Assembly: GCA_002344005.1 (NCBI GenBank)
Contig: DDTD01000063.1
Span: 4,394-34,797, forward strand
Direction: 5' to 3'
DNA from: Ignavibacteria bacterium UBA2373
Lineage (GTDB): Bacteria > Bacteroidota > Ignavibacteria > Kapaibacteriales > UBA961
Length of the DNA: 30,404 nucleotides
This document shows, one piece after another, positions 9,251-17,670 of the stretch. Numbering within the stretch: position 1 is the first letter of the stretch; each line of letters opens with the position of its first letter. The translations under genes were made by a program, and so were the position numbers. Below the pieces are notes generated by a model. It made no database searches and had not been told where the DNA came from. It saw nothing but the letters and a program-made list of their open reading frames with translations.

Positions 9251-9611
9251 ACAGGTCACTATAATCTCAGGCAATGAATGAAAGAATATTCAGTATCAAA
9301 GTTTTTATCATCTTGCACTCTCAAAGAAAGTTCTGTATGTATCATCAATAAAACGATAATGTATTGGTAGAAATAACATTGAAAGAAAATACATCATTTC
9401 CGGTTCAATTGTGCTTCTACAGTATGAGTTAATCGTCGCCACAACACTATCTATCCACATTCCGTACTACAGTCGTCAGTGTTCATCTATACTTCTAACC
9501 GACATCGAAAAATTCGATAAAAATGGTATGAACATTTTGCATTGAAATGAGTCTTTGCTTCTAAACAGTACACAGTATATTTTTATATCAATTGTTTGGA
9601 GGTTACAATCA
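9251..9611. other. Intergenic region upstream of the surface-protein gene
   Basis: About 360 bases of AT-rich sequence without a convincing reading frame on either strand. A short inverted repeat ATCGAA/TTCGAT lies near 9508-9522. I see no clear terminator and no full promoter. It probably contains the promoter for the gene at 9612. Confidence 0.4.
9598..9602 (+). promoter_or_regulatory. Ribosome binding site fixing the start at 9612
   Basis: GGAGG ends nine bases before ATG 9612. The reading frame is open back to 9555, but only the 9612 start has this site and begins directly with a signal peptide. Confidence 0.75.
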
Positions 9612-12137
9612 ATGAAACATTTCTTTCTTTTTTGCTTGCTGTATGTGTGCAGTGCAATGATGTGCAATGGTGCAGATCAATGGGTACAACAATCATCGGG
9701 TACATCTGAACATCTTTTAGATGTGTCCTTTTATGGGGGATCGCTAGGTATTGCCGTAGGTACCGGAAATAGTATTCTCACGACTACAAATGGCGGTGCT
9801 TCGTGGATAAAAGAACAACAAAATCGAGCGTATGTCAATGCTGTATGTGCAGTTGATGATAAAGTTATCTATGCAACCGCAGCCAATGGCATTATCATGA
9901 AATCCATGAATGGCGGTAGGTCGTGGAATGAAAATAATCTTGGTAATACTATATTGTTTCAAGACATACAATTTTACAATGAAGGTTTCGGTATTGCTGT
10001 CGGCAATAATCTACTCACAAAACGTGGTATTCTATACGCAACTGCCGACAGTGGGGCAACATGGCATGAGATTAATACGCCATTATCTGTTGATGAAAAA
10101 TATGCCGACTCACGTTTGGTAAAAATTGCCTATACATTTAATGGCAGCATCGTTATTATTGGAAATAGACTTATAAATTCTTGGGATAGCGGTATGCCGA
10201 TTGTACTTGTATCTCGTGATAATGGATTGTCTTGGGAAGATATACCGATGGACGATACTACAATGGAGTTATCAGGAATCAGTACATATAATGAAACCAT
10301 TTATGTAGTTGGGAATAGTTTTGTACGTGGAAAAGCGGCAATGTATTATTCGGAGGATTATTGTGCGACATGGAAAAATGGCGATACCTTGCTTTCTTGT
10401 CTTGCCACTGATATCCTTTTTGTGACTCCACAGCTTGGATATGTATGCGGTTCATCAATAGATGCTACTATTCAAGACGGGTCGGTACTGCAAACTACTG
10501 ATGGCGGAGCAACATGGAGTGCGGTAAACATAGGTACAATGGAAAATGTACTTTCTTTAACGCGAGCTGGTGGAACAACAGTTACTGCTGTCGGCACAAA
10601 TGGTCTTATACTGCGCAATGCAAGTCCTTGCCCTCGTGTTACAATTACACAGCAGCCGCAATCATATATAGCTGCACACAAAGGACAGAGTGTGACTATT
10701 TCTTGTCAAACTAATGATAATAGCGATACGTATCAGTGGTATAAAAATGATGAAAAAATAGATGATGCAATATCCCGGATTCTTGTAATTGATTCTTTGA
10801 CGGATGAACATGCGGGAATATATCGTGTGAAAATTCAAAAAAAATGTGGTACAACTCAGCTTTCCAATATCTGTATTATTGAAGTTGATAATACAATTGC
10901 AAATAAAAAATTAGAATATTCTCAGTATCATCTTCCTTTTGGGACAATTAAGCAAGGAACTAAAAAAACTCTCACATTGCATCGTCTTGTTAAAAATGTC
11001 GGTACTGAAAATGTCACATTAACGAATGCTTTTTTTGAGGTAAATGATAAAAATCAATTTTCTCTTATTTCTCCGATGACATTTCCTATTGTATTAACTC
11101 CGGGAACAATGCAGCAATTTGTTTTTGAATTTTCCGGTACAGAAATCGGCGAAGATATTGGGCTTTGGATTTTAGAGCATGATGCGCCTTTTATGCAAGA
11201 TCAATTTATTATTCAAGGAACAGTTACCGATAATAATCTCCCTGAAAAAGAACTTTCTATGTTAACAAATCAAATTACCTTTGATGGTTTTGAAGTGGGG
11301 ACAACAAAAACATATACCGTACAATTAGCACAAACAGTAAGCACACAATCTGTTACCATTACGGAAATAGCATTGCACGATAATCAGGAAGAGAATTTTT
11401 CGGCCGAATTTCCATCATTGCCTTATACTTTGGCAAAAGATTCACTATTGACAGTCACAGTACATTTTACACCACGTTCCATCGGTGAATTAGGGGCAAC
11501 ATTAGTTTTACGTAGCGATGCAGGTGAATATGGTATTGCGGTTGGTGGTTATGGTGTACCCAAAACACGTTTCGACATGGGAAAAGTATATGTACAAACG
11601 ACAAAGGACACCGTATTCCGTTACACCAACACAGAGGATTCTCCTATTGTTATTCGCAGCGTGATGTCCACAGATTCAAGGTTTATTGTTGGAACTGTCA
11701 CTCTTCCCACAACACTTGGTATAGGTGAAATAATGAATATTCCACTCTCATTTCGCCCGCAAGAAACCGGTAATTTTTCATCAGCATTAGTCGTGAAATT
11801 CTCGCCAAATGAGTCCTCAAATGAGGAAGAAGATATTTTCATGTTGTCCGGCGAAGGTATTGGAACAACAAGTGTCCATGATGACGATATAAAATCACTC
11901 CGTATATTTCCTAATCCAACAAAAGAATATATTAGCATTGAAACTAATTCAATAGAAAATATTTACAGAATTGATATTACTAATCTTCAAGGTATTGTGC
12001 TTGCATCACTTCACAATAATAATACATTCTCCAATACTCTTCACTGCGATATTTCCACATTTGAACCGGGCTTATATAGCGTCAAGGTATATAGTACTGC
12101 ATCAGTACATTCTTATACATTTATGGTAGTACGATAG
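9612..12137 (+). CDS. T9SS-secreted surface protein: YCF48/BNR propeller, Ig-like and ASH-like domains
   Basis: An 841-residue exported protein. Order of parts: signal peptide (1-21, ending CNGA); a beta-propeller of YCF48/BNR-type repeats (about 22-336), marked by NGGASW (60-65), NGGRSW (100-105), DSGATW (146-151), DNGLSW (203-208) and DGGATW (297-302); an immunoglobulin-like domain (about 341-426) with Cys365, QWYKND and DEHAGIYRVKI; two or three ASH/choice-of-anchor-D-like beta-sandwiches (about 433-760); and a type A T9SS sorting domain (about 765-841, beginning RIFPNPTKEYISI, with PGLYSVKVYS). This suggests a large adhesin-like or scaffold surface protein; no catalytic site is visible. 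GGAGG at 9598-9602 fixes the start. It is a single-gene unit with a terminator 160 bases downstream. Confidence 0.88.
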   Translation: MKHFFLFCLLYVCSAMMCNGADQWVQQSSGTSEHLLDVSFYGGSLGIAVGTGNSILTTTNGGASWIKEQQNRAYVNAVCAVDDKVIYATAANGIIMKSMNGGRSWNENNLGNTILFQDIQFYNEGFGIAVGNNLLTKRGILYATADSGATWHEINTPLSVDEKYADSRLVKIAYTFNGSIVIIGNRLINSWDSGMPIVLVSRDNGLSWEDIPMDDTTMELSGISTYNETIYVVGNSFVRGKAAMYYSEDYCATWKNGDTLLSCLATDILFVTPQLGYVCGSSIDATIQDGSVLQTTDGGATWSAVNIGTMENVLSLTRAGGTTVTAVGTNGLILRNASPCPRVTITQQPQSYIAAHKGQSVTISCQTNDNSDTYQWYKNDEKIDDAISRILVIDSLTDEHAGIYRVKIQKKCGTTQLSNICIIEVDNTIANKKLEYSQYHLPFGTIKQGTKKTLTLHRLVKNVGTENVTLTNAFFEVNDKNQFSLISPMTFPIVLTPGTMQQFVFEFSGTEIGEDIGLWILEHDAPFMQDQFIIQGTVTDNNLPEKELSMLTNQITFDGFEVGTTKTYTVQLAQTVSTQSVTITEIALHDNQEENFSAEFPSLPYTLAKDSLLTVTVHFTPRSIGELGATLVLRSDAGEYGIAVGGYGVPKTRFDMGKVYVQTTKDTVFRYTNTEDSPIVIRSVMSTDSRFIVGTVTLPTTLGIGEIMNIPLSFRPQETGNFSSALVVKFSPNESSNEEEDIFMLSGEGIGTTSVHDDDIKSLRIFPNPTKEYISIETNSIENIYRIDITNLQGIVLASLHNNNTFSNTLHCDISTFEPGLYSVKVYSTASVHSYTFMVVR

Positions 12138-12297
12138 TACCGCAGGCGTTAAGTATAAAGATAATAGGTGATGTTGATGAGGATTATTCAATCTACGCAC
12201 TATAGATAGTTATGAGTTCATATTAGGTACTGATACATAGTGAAATTCTGTAATGCACAGATAAATATAGTATGAGCTAATTCACTCACTTTTTGTG

Positions 12298-12325
12298 GTC
12301 TCCCCGATGGGGAGACTTTTTTTTT
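12298..12325 (+). terminator. Rho-independent terminator after the surface-protein gene
   Basis: Perfect arms GTCTCCCC (12298-12305) and GGGGAGAC (12309-12316) with a GAT loop, followed by nine T (12317-12325). The hairpin core resembles the CCCCGACGGGG hairpins of the end repeats (41-51 and near 30334-30346). Confidence 0.9.
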
Positions 12326-12693
12326 GTAGTTGCATGGTCACAAGAGGACTACACACAGTTGGAGTTAATCATAAATAGAATGTTTATATCATTGTATGAG
12401 AAGTTCTTTTCACATATGTTTACAGTTCCCATTGTACTCAGTTATTGTACTTTGTATATGGTAAACTCATAGGTATCGTTGAAGCGCGAAGAGTCTTCCT
12501 GTACACAGCTTGCGTGGGTCAAGTTGAACAAGCTCTGTTGTGGGTAGCAAGCGCTGATATCTGCTTAATGACCTGGAATTTGTGGCTTTTCCTTCAAAAA
12601 AACGGCAATTTGACCAAAAAAGTAGTATTAAGGTAGTAATGGATGTGACTTTTTCTTCCATATTTTCGCTATTGAACTTTTCACACAATATTT

Positions 12694-12700
12694 GAGGGAG
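12694..12700 (+). promoter_or_regulatory. Ribosome binding site supporting the GTG start at 12708
   Basis: GAGGGAG lies seven bases before GTG 12708. It is the main reason for accepting a GTG start. Confidence 0.7.
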
Positions 12701-12707
12701 AACTTCA

Positions 12708-13232
12708 GTGGCACAAGTAACAGTGAATGTCACGGTCAATGGGCAGCCCGCTCAGGCACAAGTACGCTTTATCAATGAACTATCGGTCAACTTTATTGTC
12801 GAGACGAATGAACTTGGCGAAGCCAGCATCACACTTGATGCCGGTGTGTATCGGGTGATTGCCGGTGATGGATGCTGCTATGATTCATTACCGGCTACGG
12901 TGAATATCAAGGACGACCAAGAGATTGCAATAAACATACCTGCGACTACATGGAAAAGTACGAATGCGAACTTACGCTTTTATATGACCAAAATTGAGAG
13001 TAATGTTATGATTCCACAGCCGAACATTGATGTCATTCGCTATACCGACAATACATATATTACTCCTTTGGAAACCCAAACAAGCAATAATGCGGGAAAT
13101 GCGGATTTTACCATATCGCTTTCTGCAAGTCCTCAAACGTGTTATTTTGTTGTTCAGACGAATCCTTCAACCTCCTATCAAGTAAACCTCATCTATGACC
13201 AAGTACTTACCATTAATCATGTAATTGTATGA
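12708..13232 (+). CDS. Hypothetical beta-sandwich protein, partner of a TPR-HTH regulator
   Basis: A 174-residue protein with no signal peptide and no membrane segment. Residues about 2-78 alternate in a beta pattern like carboxypeptidase-regulatory/PEGA-type sandwiches (VTVNVTVNGQPAQAQVRF, then ETNELGEASITLDAGVYRV). A second beta-rich half follows (about 85-174), with similar phrasing (SNNAGNADFTISLSAS). I recognise no enzyme motif; the pair Cys56-Cys57 is notable. It starts with GTG behind a good ribosome site. Its stop codon overlaps the regulator's ATG (shared ATGA), so the two proteins are translationally coupled and probably work together. The fold assignment is tentative and the function unknown. 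Confidence 0.75.
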   Translation: MAQVTVNVTVNGQPAQAQVRFINELSVNFIVETNELGEASITLDAGVYRVIAGDGCCYDSLPATVNIKDDQEIAINIPATTWKSTNANLRFYMTKIESNVMIPQPNIDVIRYTDNTYITPLETQTSNNAGNADFTISLSASPQTCYFVVQTNPSTSYQVNLIYDQVLTINHVIV

Positions 13233-15172
13233 TGACTAAAAAGCAAGAAGATGAAATATTGGCTTTATATGAACATTCCATTCTCAATGCTCTGGTTGTT
13301 CATGAAGAGCAAGAATTTCGTCAAATTTTCAAAACCTTTTCTTCTGTAAATAGCAAACAATGGCTTTTACATTATCGTATTATGTGCTGCCGTGCCGGAT
13401 TATGTTCCGATAATAAACAGCAACTCTATGAAGAAGCAATTGCACATTTACAACAGTTAAAACATAGCCCGGAAACATTAAGAGCAACAGGAGCATTGTA
13501 TTTTTATTATGCTCAAGATTTATTGGATGAAAACCTTGAAGAATCTATTCATTTTGCAGAAAAATCATATTTTGCATTTGAAAAAAATCATCATGAGATT
13601 GGAAAATGGCGAGCTTTTTATTCTAAAGCTACGGCATTATTTTATCTTCAAGACTATGACCAAGCACTTCCTATGTGTCTTACTGCATTTGAAGCCGTAA
13701 AAGACATAGACTTACAACTGTCTGTCGAAATACTTATCAGAATTGCTCTGATTTATGATATTACACAACAAATGCCTGATGCATTGCTCACATATCAAAA
13801 AGCTGAAAATATTTGCCTAACACTCATGGAGTATAATAAATATCCGGAAAAAATTGAAAGTTGTGGAAGATCTGTTATATTCAGAAACAGTGACGTGCGA
13901 GAAAAATTTTATCTTCATAGATTAATAATTCTCATCAAAGGTGGATTTCATTCTGTTCTCATGAGCACCGGAGCTTTTTCGGACGCATTACGATACGCAG
14001 AAGAACTTATAGAATTATTAAAGCATGATAAAGACAATACGCTTAGGGTTCGTTGGTTGGTTAATCTAGCCGGTTCTCGACTAAAATTAGGTCATGTGGA
14101 TGAAGCAAAAAAAATACTACAATCGGCTCGTGAAATTTCTGATAAGAACAATATGGAGTTACAGGGGTATATATCGTGGAATATGGCACAATGCCATTTT
14201 CAAGAAAAACAATATGATGAAGCGATATTGTTTTTTGATGATGCACTGAAATGTCTTATGAAATATCCACTAACGGAAACAATTGCTTTTACAAATATAT
14301 ACACGGATAAAGCTGAATTATATAATGAAACAGGTAGGTATGGTCTTACATTGCAATTGTTGAAAAAAGTGATTGAAGAACAACCCCAATATTCTTCTCC
14401 TAATTTGATAATGGAATATGTAGTTGCCTTAGCACATAGTGATTCGAATTCCCAAGAACAATGTTATGACTATATAAATCAGATTAATACATTATTGCAG
14501 GAATCAATTTCTCCTTCTGATATTGCACTTATACAAAAAAAGAAATCTACAGTCTTTGCATTATTCGGCGACACGGAAAAAGCATATTCTTGCTTAGTAG
14601 AATATCAGGAATATTATGAAAAAATGATGACAAATCAAGCCAATCAAAAATCTGACATCATTGCGGCACTTTATGCCATAGAAGCTGAACGATACAAAAA
14701 TATTATATTGGAGCAACAACTCATATTAAAAAATGAACAAATTCACAAACTTCAAAATGATTTGCGTATGAAAGCACATGCCTTATTACAACAAGTTCAA
14801 GCTGTCAATGTTTTACGAAGTGACATTATAACGGTTTTTGATGAACTTGACAAAGCGGAAGATATTCTTAAGAATATCAGAAAAAAATTAAATGAGAGTC
14901 CTCTTCTTCAAAGAAATTGGGAAAAATTTCTTCAAGCATTTGAGGAGATAAGTCCGAATTTTTCACAGCGACTCTTGGAACGTTATCCCGACATAACGAA
15001 GACGGAAGTGCGCGTCCTCATTTTGGTTTTATCGGGTTTGAATAATCAAGAAGTTTCTGAATTGTTATCAGTGACGGAGCGAAGTGTAGAAAAACATCGT
15101 TTAAATATCCGTAAAAAAACAGGATTGAAACGCGATCAGTCGCTGCATGCTGCAATGATGGAAATAATGTAA
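13229..15172 (+). CDS. TPR / coiled-coil / LuxR-type HTH regulator, cassette 1
   Basis: A 647-residue cytoplasmic regulator. Residues about 20-470 are helical and read as tetratricopeptide-like repeats (e.g. AHLQQLKHSPETLRATGALYFY, FFDDALKCLMKYPL). About 485-555 is a coiled coil rich in Gln/Leu. The last ~59 residues are a GerE/LuxR-type helix-turn-helix (ITKTEVRVLILVLSG, then VSELLSVTERSVEKHRLNIR). This architecture is widespread in Bacteroidota, often with a membrane helix between TPR and coiled coil; none is seen here. It has no receiver or kinase domain, so the TPR half probably senses a protein or peptide. The ATGA overlap with the upstream small protein suggests that protein as partner. 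The C-terminal ~110 residues are clearly paralogous to the product of 15823-17472. Confidence 0.85.
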   Translation: MMTKKQEDEILALYEHSILNALVVHEEQEFRQIFKTFSSVNSKQWLLHYRIMCCRAGLCSDNKQQLYEEAIAHLQQLKHSPETLRATGALYFYYAQDLLDENLEESIHFAEKSYFAFEKNHHEIGKWRAFYSKATALFYLQDYDQALPMCLTAFEAVKDIDLQLSVEILIRIALIYDITQQMPDALLTYQKAENICLTLMEYNKYPEKIESCGRSVIFRNSDVREKFYLHRLIILIKGGFHSVLMSTGAFSDALRYAEELIELLKHDKDNTLRVRWLVNLAGSRLKLGHVDEAKKILQSAREISDKNNMELQGYISWNMAQCHFQEKQYDEAILFFDDALKCLMKYPLTETIAFTNIYTDKAELYNETGRYGLTLQLLKKVIEEQPQYSSPNLIMEYVVALAHSDSNSQEQCYDYINQINTLLQESISPSDIALIQKKKSTVFALFGDTEKAYSCLVEYQEYYEKMMTNQANQKSDIIAALYAIEAERYKNIILEQQLILKNEQIHKLQNDLRMKAHALLQQVQAVNVLRSDIITVFDELDKAEDILKNIRKKLNESPLLQRNWEKFLQAFEEISPNFSQRLLERYPDITKTEVRVLILVLSGLNNQEVSELLSVTERSVEKHRLNIRKKTGLKRDQSLHAAMMEIM

Positions 15173-15278
15173 AAGATGCTCAGAGTGTGAGTGTGTCTGA
15201 AAACGAAGAGACGGGGGAGATAGAGAGTCATTAAAAAATGAGTAGTTTTTGAGTAGTGCTAATTCTTGTAAAGTGTTG

Positions 15279-15286
15279 TAATTTTG
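15279..15286 (+). promoter_or_regulatory. Possible -7 element (TAnnTTTG type) before cassette 2
   Basis: TAATTTTG matches the Bacteroidota -7 consensus TAnnTTTG and lies 75 bases before ATG 15362. No TTG is found at the usual 19-21 base distance, so this is weak. Confidence 0.25.
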
Positions 15287-15349
15287 TGGATGAAACACAG
15301 GCAACACTAAGGTATTATGAAAATTACTAAGTAGCTTATATAATTTTTA

Positions 15350-15356
15350 AAAGGAG
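15350..15356 (+). promoter_or_regulatory. Ribosome binding site for the gene at 15362
   Basis: AAAGGAG ends five bases before ATG 15362. It is one of the strongest ribosome sites in the window, suggesting the small protein is made in quantity. Confidence 0.7.
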
Positions 15357-15361
15357 TTTTT

Positions 15362-15820
15362 ATGGCAAGTCATCCTCAAACTTTTGTCCGTATTCAAAAA
15401 AAACCTCCAATTCCCAATCAGGGATATATCAGTTGTGATATCAACGCTGATGCTCTTATCGTAAACAAAGAAGACACTCGCGGTGAACATCCCACAAAAA
15501 TTCAAGGTTGGGAGATTCTTATCCAAGATTTTAATAGTTCAACTCTTGAAGTGCGTTTTCGCAATCCACTGGGGGTATTTCTTGGTGTTGATACTATAGA
15601 CAACAACAGTGTTGTTAAAGCAAATGCAGGATTGGATGATAATAGTCTTTGGAAATTAGAGAGCGATGGAAAAATTAGTATCACCGATGGTTCAAATACA
15701 TTGTATATGACAATCAGCGGTACAGGAATTCGACTTACATCTTCAGCAGAAAATGCCACATTGTGGGGTACAGACCTACATCCAAGTATTCCACCATTAT
15801 TTCATAATCCATCAGCTTAG
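15362..15820 (+). CDS. Hypothetical small protein, possible beta-trefoil, partner of a TPR-HTH regulator
   Basis: A 152-residue protein without signal peptide or membrane segment. It is nearly all beta and seems to hold three related units, each ending in a Trp: QGWEILI (Trp50), SLWKLES (Trp97) and TLWGTDL (Trp135). The second unit has NPLGVFLGVDT and VVKANAG before its Trp; the third has NTLYMTISG and IRLTSSA. This is the look of a fascin- or ricin-like beta-trefoil, a fold that often binds sugars or proteins, but that is an inference from spacing. It ends two bases before the regulator gene at 15823, mirroring the first cassette, although the two small proteins are not obviously alike in sequence. 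Confidence 0.72.
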   Translation: MASHPQTFVRIQKKPPIPNQGYISCDINADALIVNKEDTRGEHPTKIQGWEILIQDFNSSTLEVRFRNPLGVFLGVDTIDNNSVVKANAGLDDNSLWKLESDGKISITDGSNTLYMTISGTGIRLTSSAENATLWGTDLHPSIPPLFHNPSA

Positions 15821-15822
15821 CA

Positions 15823-17472
15823 ATGAAAAGAGTCTCTGATATACAAATTCGCCTCAAGCAAATTTTCGAGAGTCTCAGAATTAATCCTCAAGAATTTCTT
15901 GATGAAGTTCTTGAATTGCGACAAGAAATTATTCGTCTTAACAGCATCACCCCTCAAGGTGATGCTGTTATTCTTGTTGATATGGAATCCCTCCATGTTC
16001 TCGGATTTATATATGAAATATTATTGCAATTTGATAATGTCCATAGAATTGCCGATGAATTACAAGCAAAGGCAGAAATACATTCTTCATTTCTCTATAA
16101 AGGGATTGCGCAACTTCTTAAAGCAAAAGTTGCTTTGGCTACCGGTGATTATGCCTTAGCAAAAAAACTCTACGAAATAGTATTGCCGATTTTTATACAG
16201 AAACATCATTTTCTTTATGTGCAAGCATGTTATATAGATATGTCTCGCATTGAGTATTATTATGCACAGTATGAACAATGTTTAGAATATTTATTTCTTG
16301 CAGAGAAAGAACATCAAATGCATCCTCAAAGTGAACGTGTGGGTATTATTATTCTTTCCCATATTATTACCGCATATTCTAGAATGGGGCATGTGGATAA
16401 AGTCCTCGAATATGCACATAAGAACCTTCAACTTGCACAACATATTCAATCTTCGAGAGATACAGCTACTGCTCTTTTTCAAGTTGCGAATGCTTTGACA
16501 AAAACACATGATTATGCGGAAGCAATACGCTATATGACAGAAGCATTGGAACTTGCCCGACAATACTCTTTTACCTCGCTTCATGCAAAATTTCTTGTCG
16601 GTTTAGCGGAAATTTATACTGTACAATCAATGTATGATAAGTCACTTCCCCTTTTACTTGAGGCATTAGAGGAATTTCAGAGAACTCAGAATAATCAGGC
16701 AATTGCGACAGTATATCTCCATCTTGCTATTATTCTTTCTCACAAAAAAGAAACCTGCAAGGAATCAAAAGATTATTTTGAAAAGGCATGTGCTCTCGGT
16801 GATTCTCTGGGAATGAAACATTTTCTTAGTGTGGCGTTTCATGATTATGCCGATGCACTCTATCGTTTTGAAGAGTATGAACAAGCATTTCTCAAGCAAA
16901 AAGAAGCACATATATTGCAACAAGAATTACGTAATGAAGAATCACTTCAGAAATTACGAGATCTCGAAGTTCGCTATGACATACAATTAAAAGAAAAAGA
17001 AAATGAGGTTCTTCGTCTTACCAATAAAACATTAGAGCAAGAACGTACCAATTTACAATTACAGTTAACCATGAAAACAAATTCAATGCTGGAGCAATTA
17101 CGCGCAGTCACACTGTTGCGTAATAATATTTTAGAGTCCATAGAGACTTTGGATAAAGCAGAGTTGATACTTAAAAATGTAAAAAACACTCTGCGTAATA
17201 ACCCGCTTTTGCGCCCTGATTGGGACACCTATATGCAAATGGTAACGGAAATTCATCCGAATTTTGTAAAAGATTTACTCATCAAATATCCCGGCTTAAC
17301 AAAACAAGAAGTGCGAGTTTGTGTGTTATTGAGATCGAATTTGACAACGCCTGAAATTGCTGAATTATTAAATGTCAGTGAACGTACTGTGGAAAATACT
17401 CGACTTCGCATACGAAAAAAGCTCATGATTACCGAAGGCGAAACTATTCAATCGGTGCTCAATCGTTTGTGA
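15823..17472 (+). CDS. TPR / coiled-coil / LuxR-type HTH regulator, cassette 2
   Basis: A 549-residue cytoplasmic regulator with the same plan as the product of 13229-15172: TPR-like helical repeats (about 50-370, e.g. YAEAIRYMTEALELARQY and YDKSLPLLLEALEEFQR), a coiled coil (about 385-455), and a C-terminal LuxR-type helix-turn-helix (from about 492: LTKQEVRVCVLLRSN, then IAELLNVSERTVENTRLRIR). Shared signature phrases with its paralogue include LDKAE-ILKN, NPLL-W and the PNF-LL-YP segment before the HTH. The N-terminal halves have diverged, suggesting different inputs. No ribosome site is obvious, and the start two bases after the preceding stop implies translational coupling. The envelope operon begins 198 bases downstream and is a possible target. 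Confidence 0.85.
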   Translation: MKRVSDIQIRLKQIFESLRINPQEFLDEVLELRQEIIRLNSITPQGDAVILVDMESLHVLGFIYEILLQFDNVHRIADELQAKAEIHSSFLYKGIAQLLKAKVALATGDYALAKKLYEIVLPIFIQKHHFLYVQACYIDMSRIEYYYAQYEQCLEYLFLAEKEHQMHPQSERVGIIILSHIITAYSRMGHVDKVLEYAHKNLQLAQHIQSSRDTATALFQVANALTKTHDYAEAIRYMTEALELARQYSFTSLHAKFLVGLAEIYTVQSMYDKSLPLLLEALEEFQRTQNNQAIATVYLHLAIILSHKKETCKESKDYFEKACALGDSLGMKHFLSVAFHDYADALYRFEEYEQAFLKQKEAHILQQELRNEESLQKLRDLEVRYDIQLKEKENEVLRLTNKTLEQERTNLQLQLTMKTNSMLEQLRAVTLLRNNILESIETLDKAELILKNVKNTLRNNPLLRPDWDTYMQMVTEIHPNFVKDLLIKYPGLTKQEVRVCVLLRSNLTTPEIAELLNVSERTVENTRLRIRKKLMITEGETIQSVLNRL

Positions 17473-17558
17473 TAAAGATGGTATCGTTTGTTTCTCATTT
17501 TTTAACAATGTTATGCTTTGGGATAAGCATTGTGTATGGCTATGAACTTATTATGTTG

Positions 17559-17566
17559 TATCTTTG
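17559..17566 (+). promoter_or_regulatory. Possible -7 element (TAnnTTTG type) before the envelope operon
   Basis: TATCTTTG matches TAnnTTTG and lies 105 bases upstream of ATG 17671. A TTG at 17530-17532 is rather far (26-base spacer). A hairpin with arms ACAATG+TTAT and ATAA+CATTGT (17505-17533) lies just upstream and could be an operator or an end-of-transcript structure without T-tract. Confidence 0.28.
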
Positions 17567-17670
17567 TCAGAATTAAATCAGAAATCTGTGGTGTGTGTGT
17601 AACTTGTGTAAATAGGTATATATACATATCTCCATGTAATTATTTAGAAAACCTTATAATCTAAAGGTTA

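Larger units (their letters stand above)
12138..12707. other. Intergenic region between surface-protein gene and first cassette
   Basis: The first ~160 bases look like a 3' untranslated region leading to the terminator at 12298-12325. The remaining ~380 bases upstream of GTG 12708 hold no convincing gene. They include a stretch (12483-12555) that could fold as a closed multi-arm RNA: outer arms AGCGC/GCGCT, inner arms GAAG/CTTC and AGCTTG/CAAGCT. No complete promoter was recognised. Confidence 0.45.

Noticed and set aside
17505..17533. Hairpin after the second regulator gene as a terminator
   Set aside because: Stem has a bulge and no T-tract follows on either strand.
17650..17669. Hairpin AACCTT/AAGGTT covering the AAAGG ribosome site of the gene at 17671
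   Set aside because: Only six pairs, mostly A-U, with an 8-base loop; too weak to claim as a translational switch without folding or conservation data.
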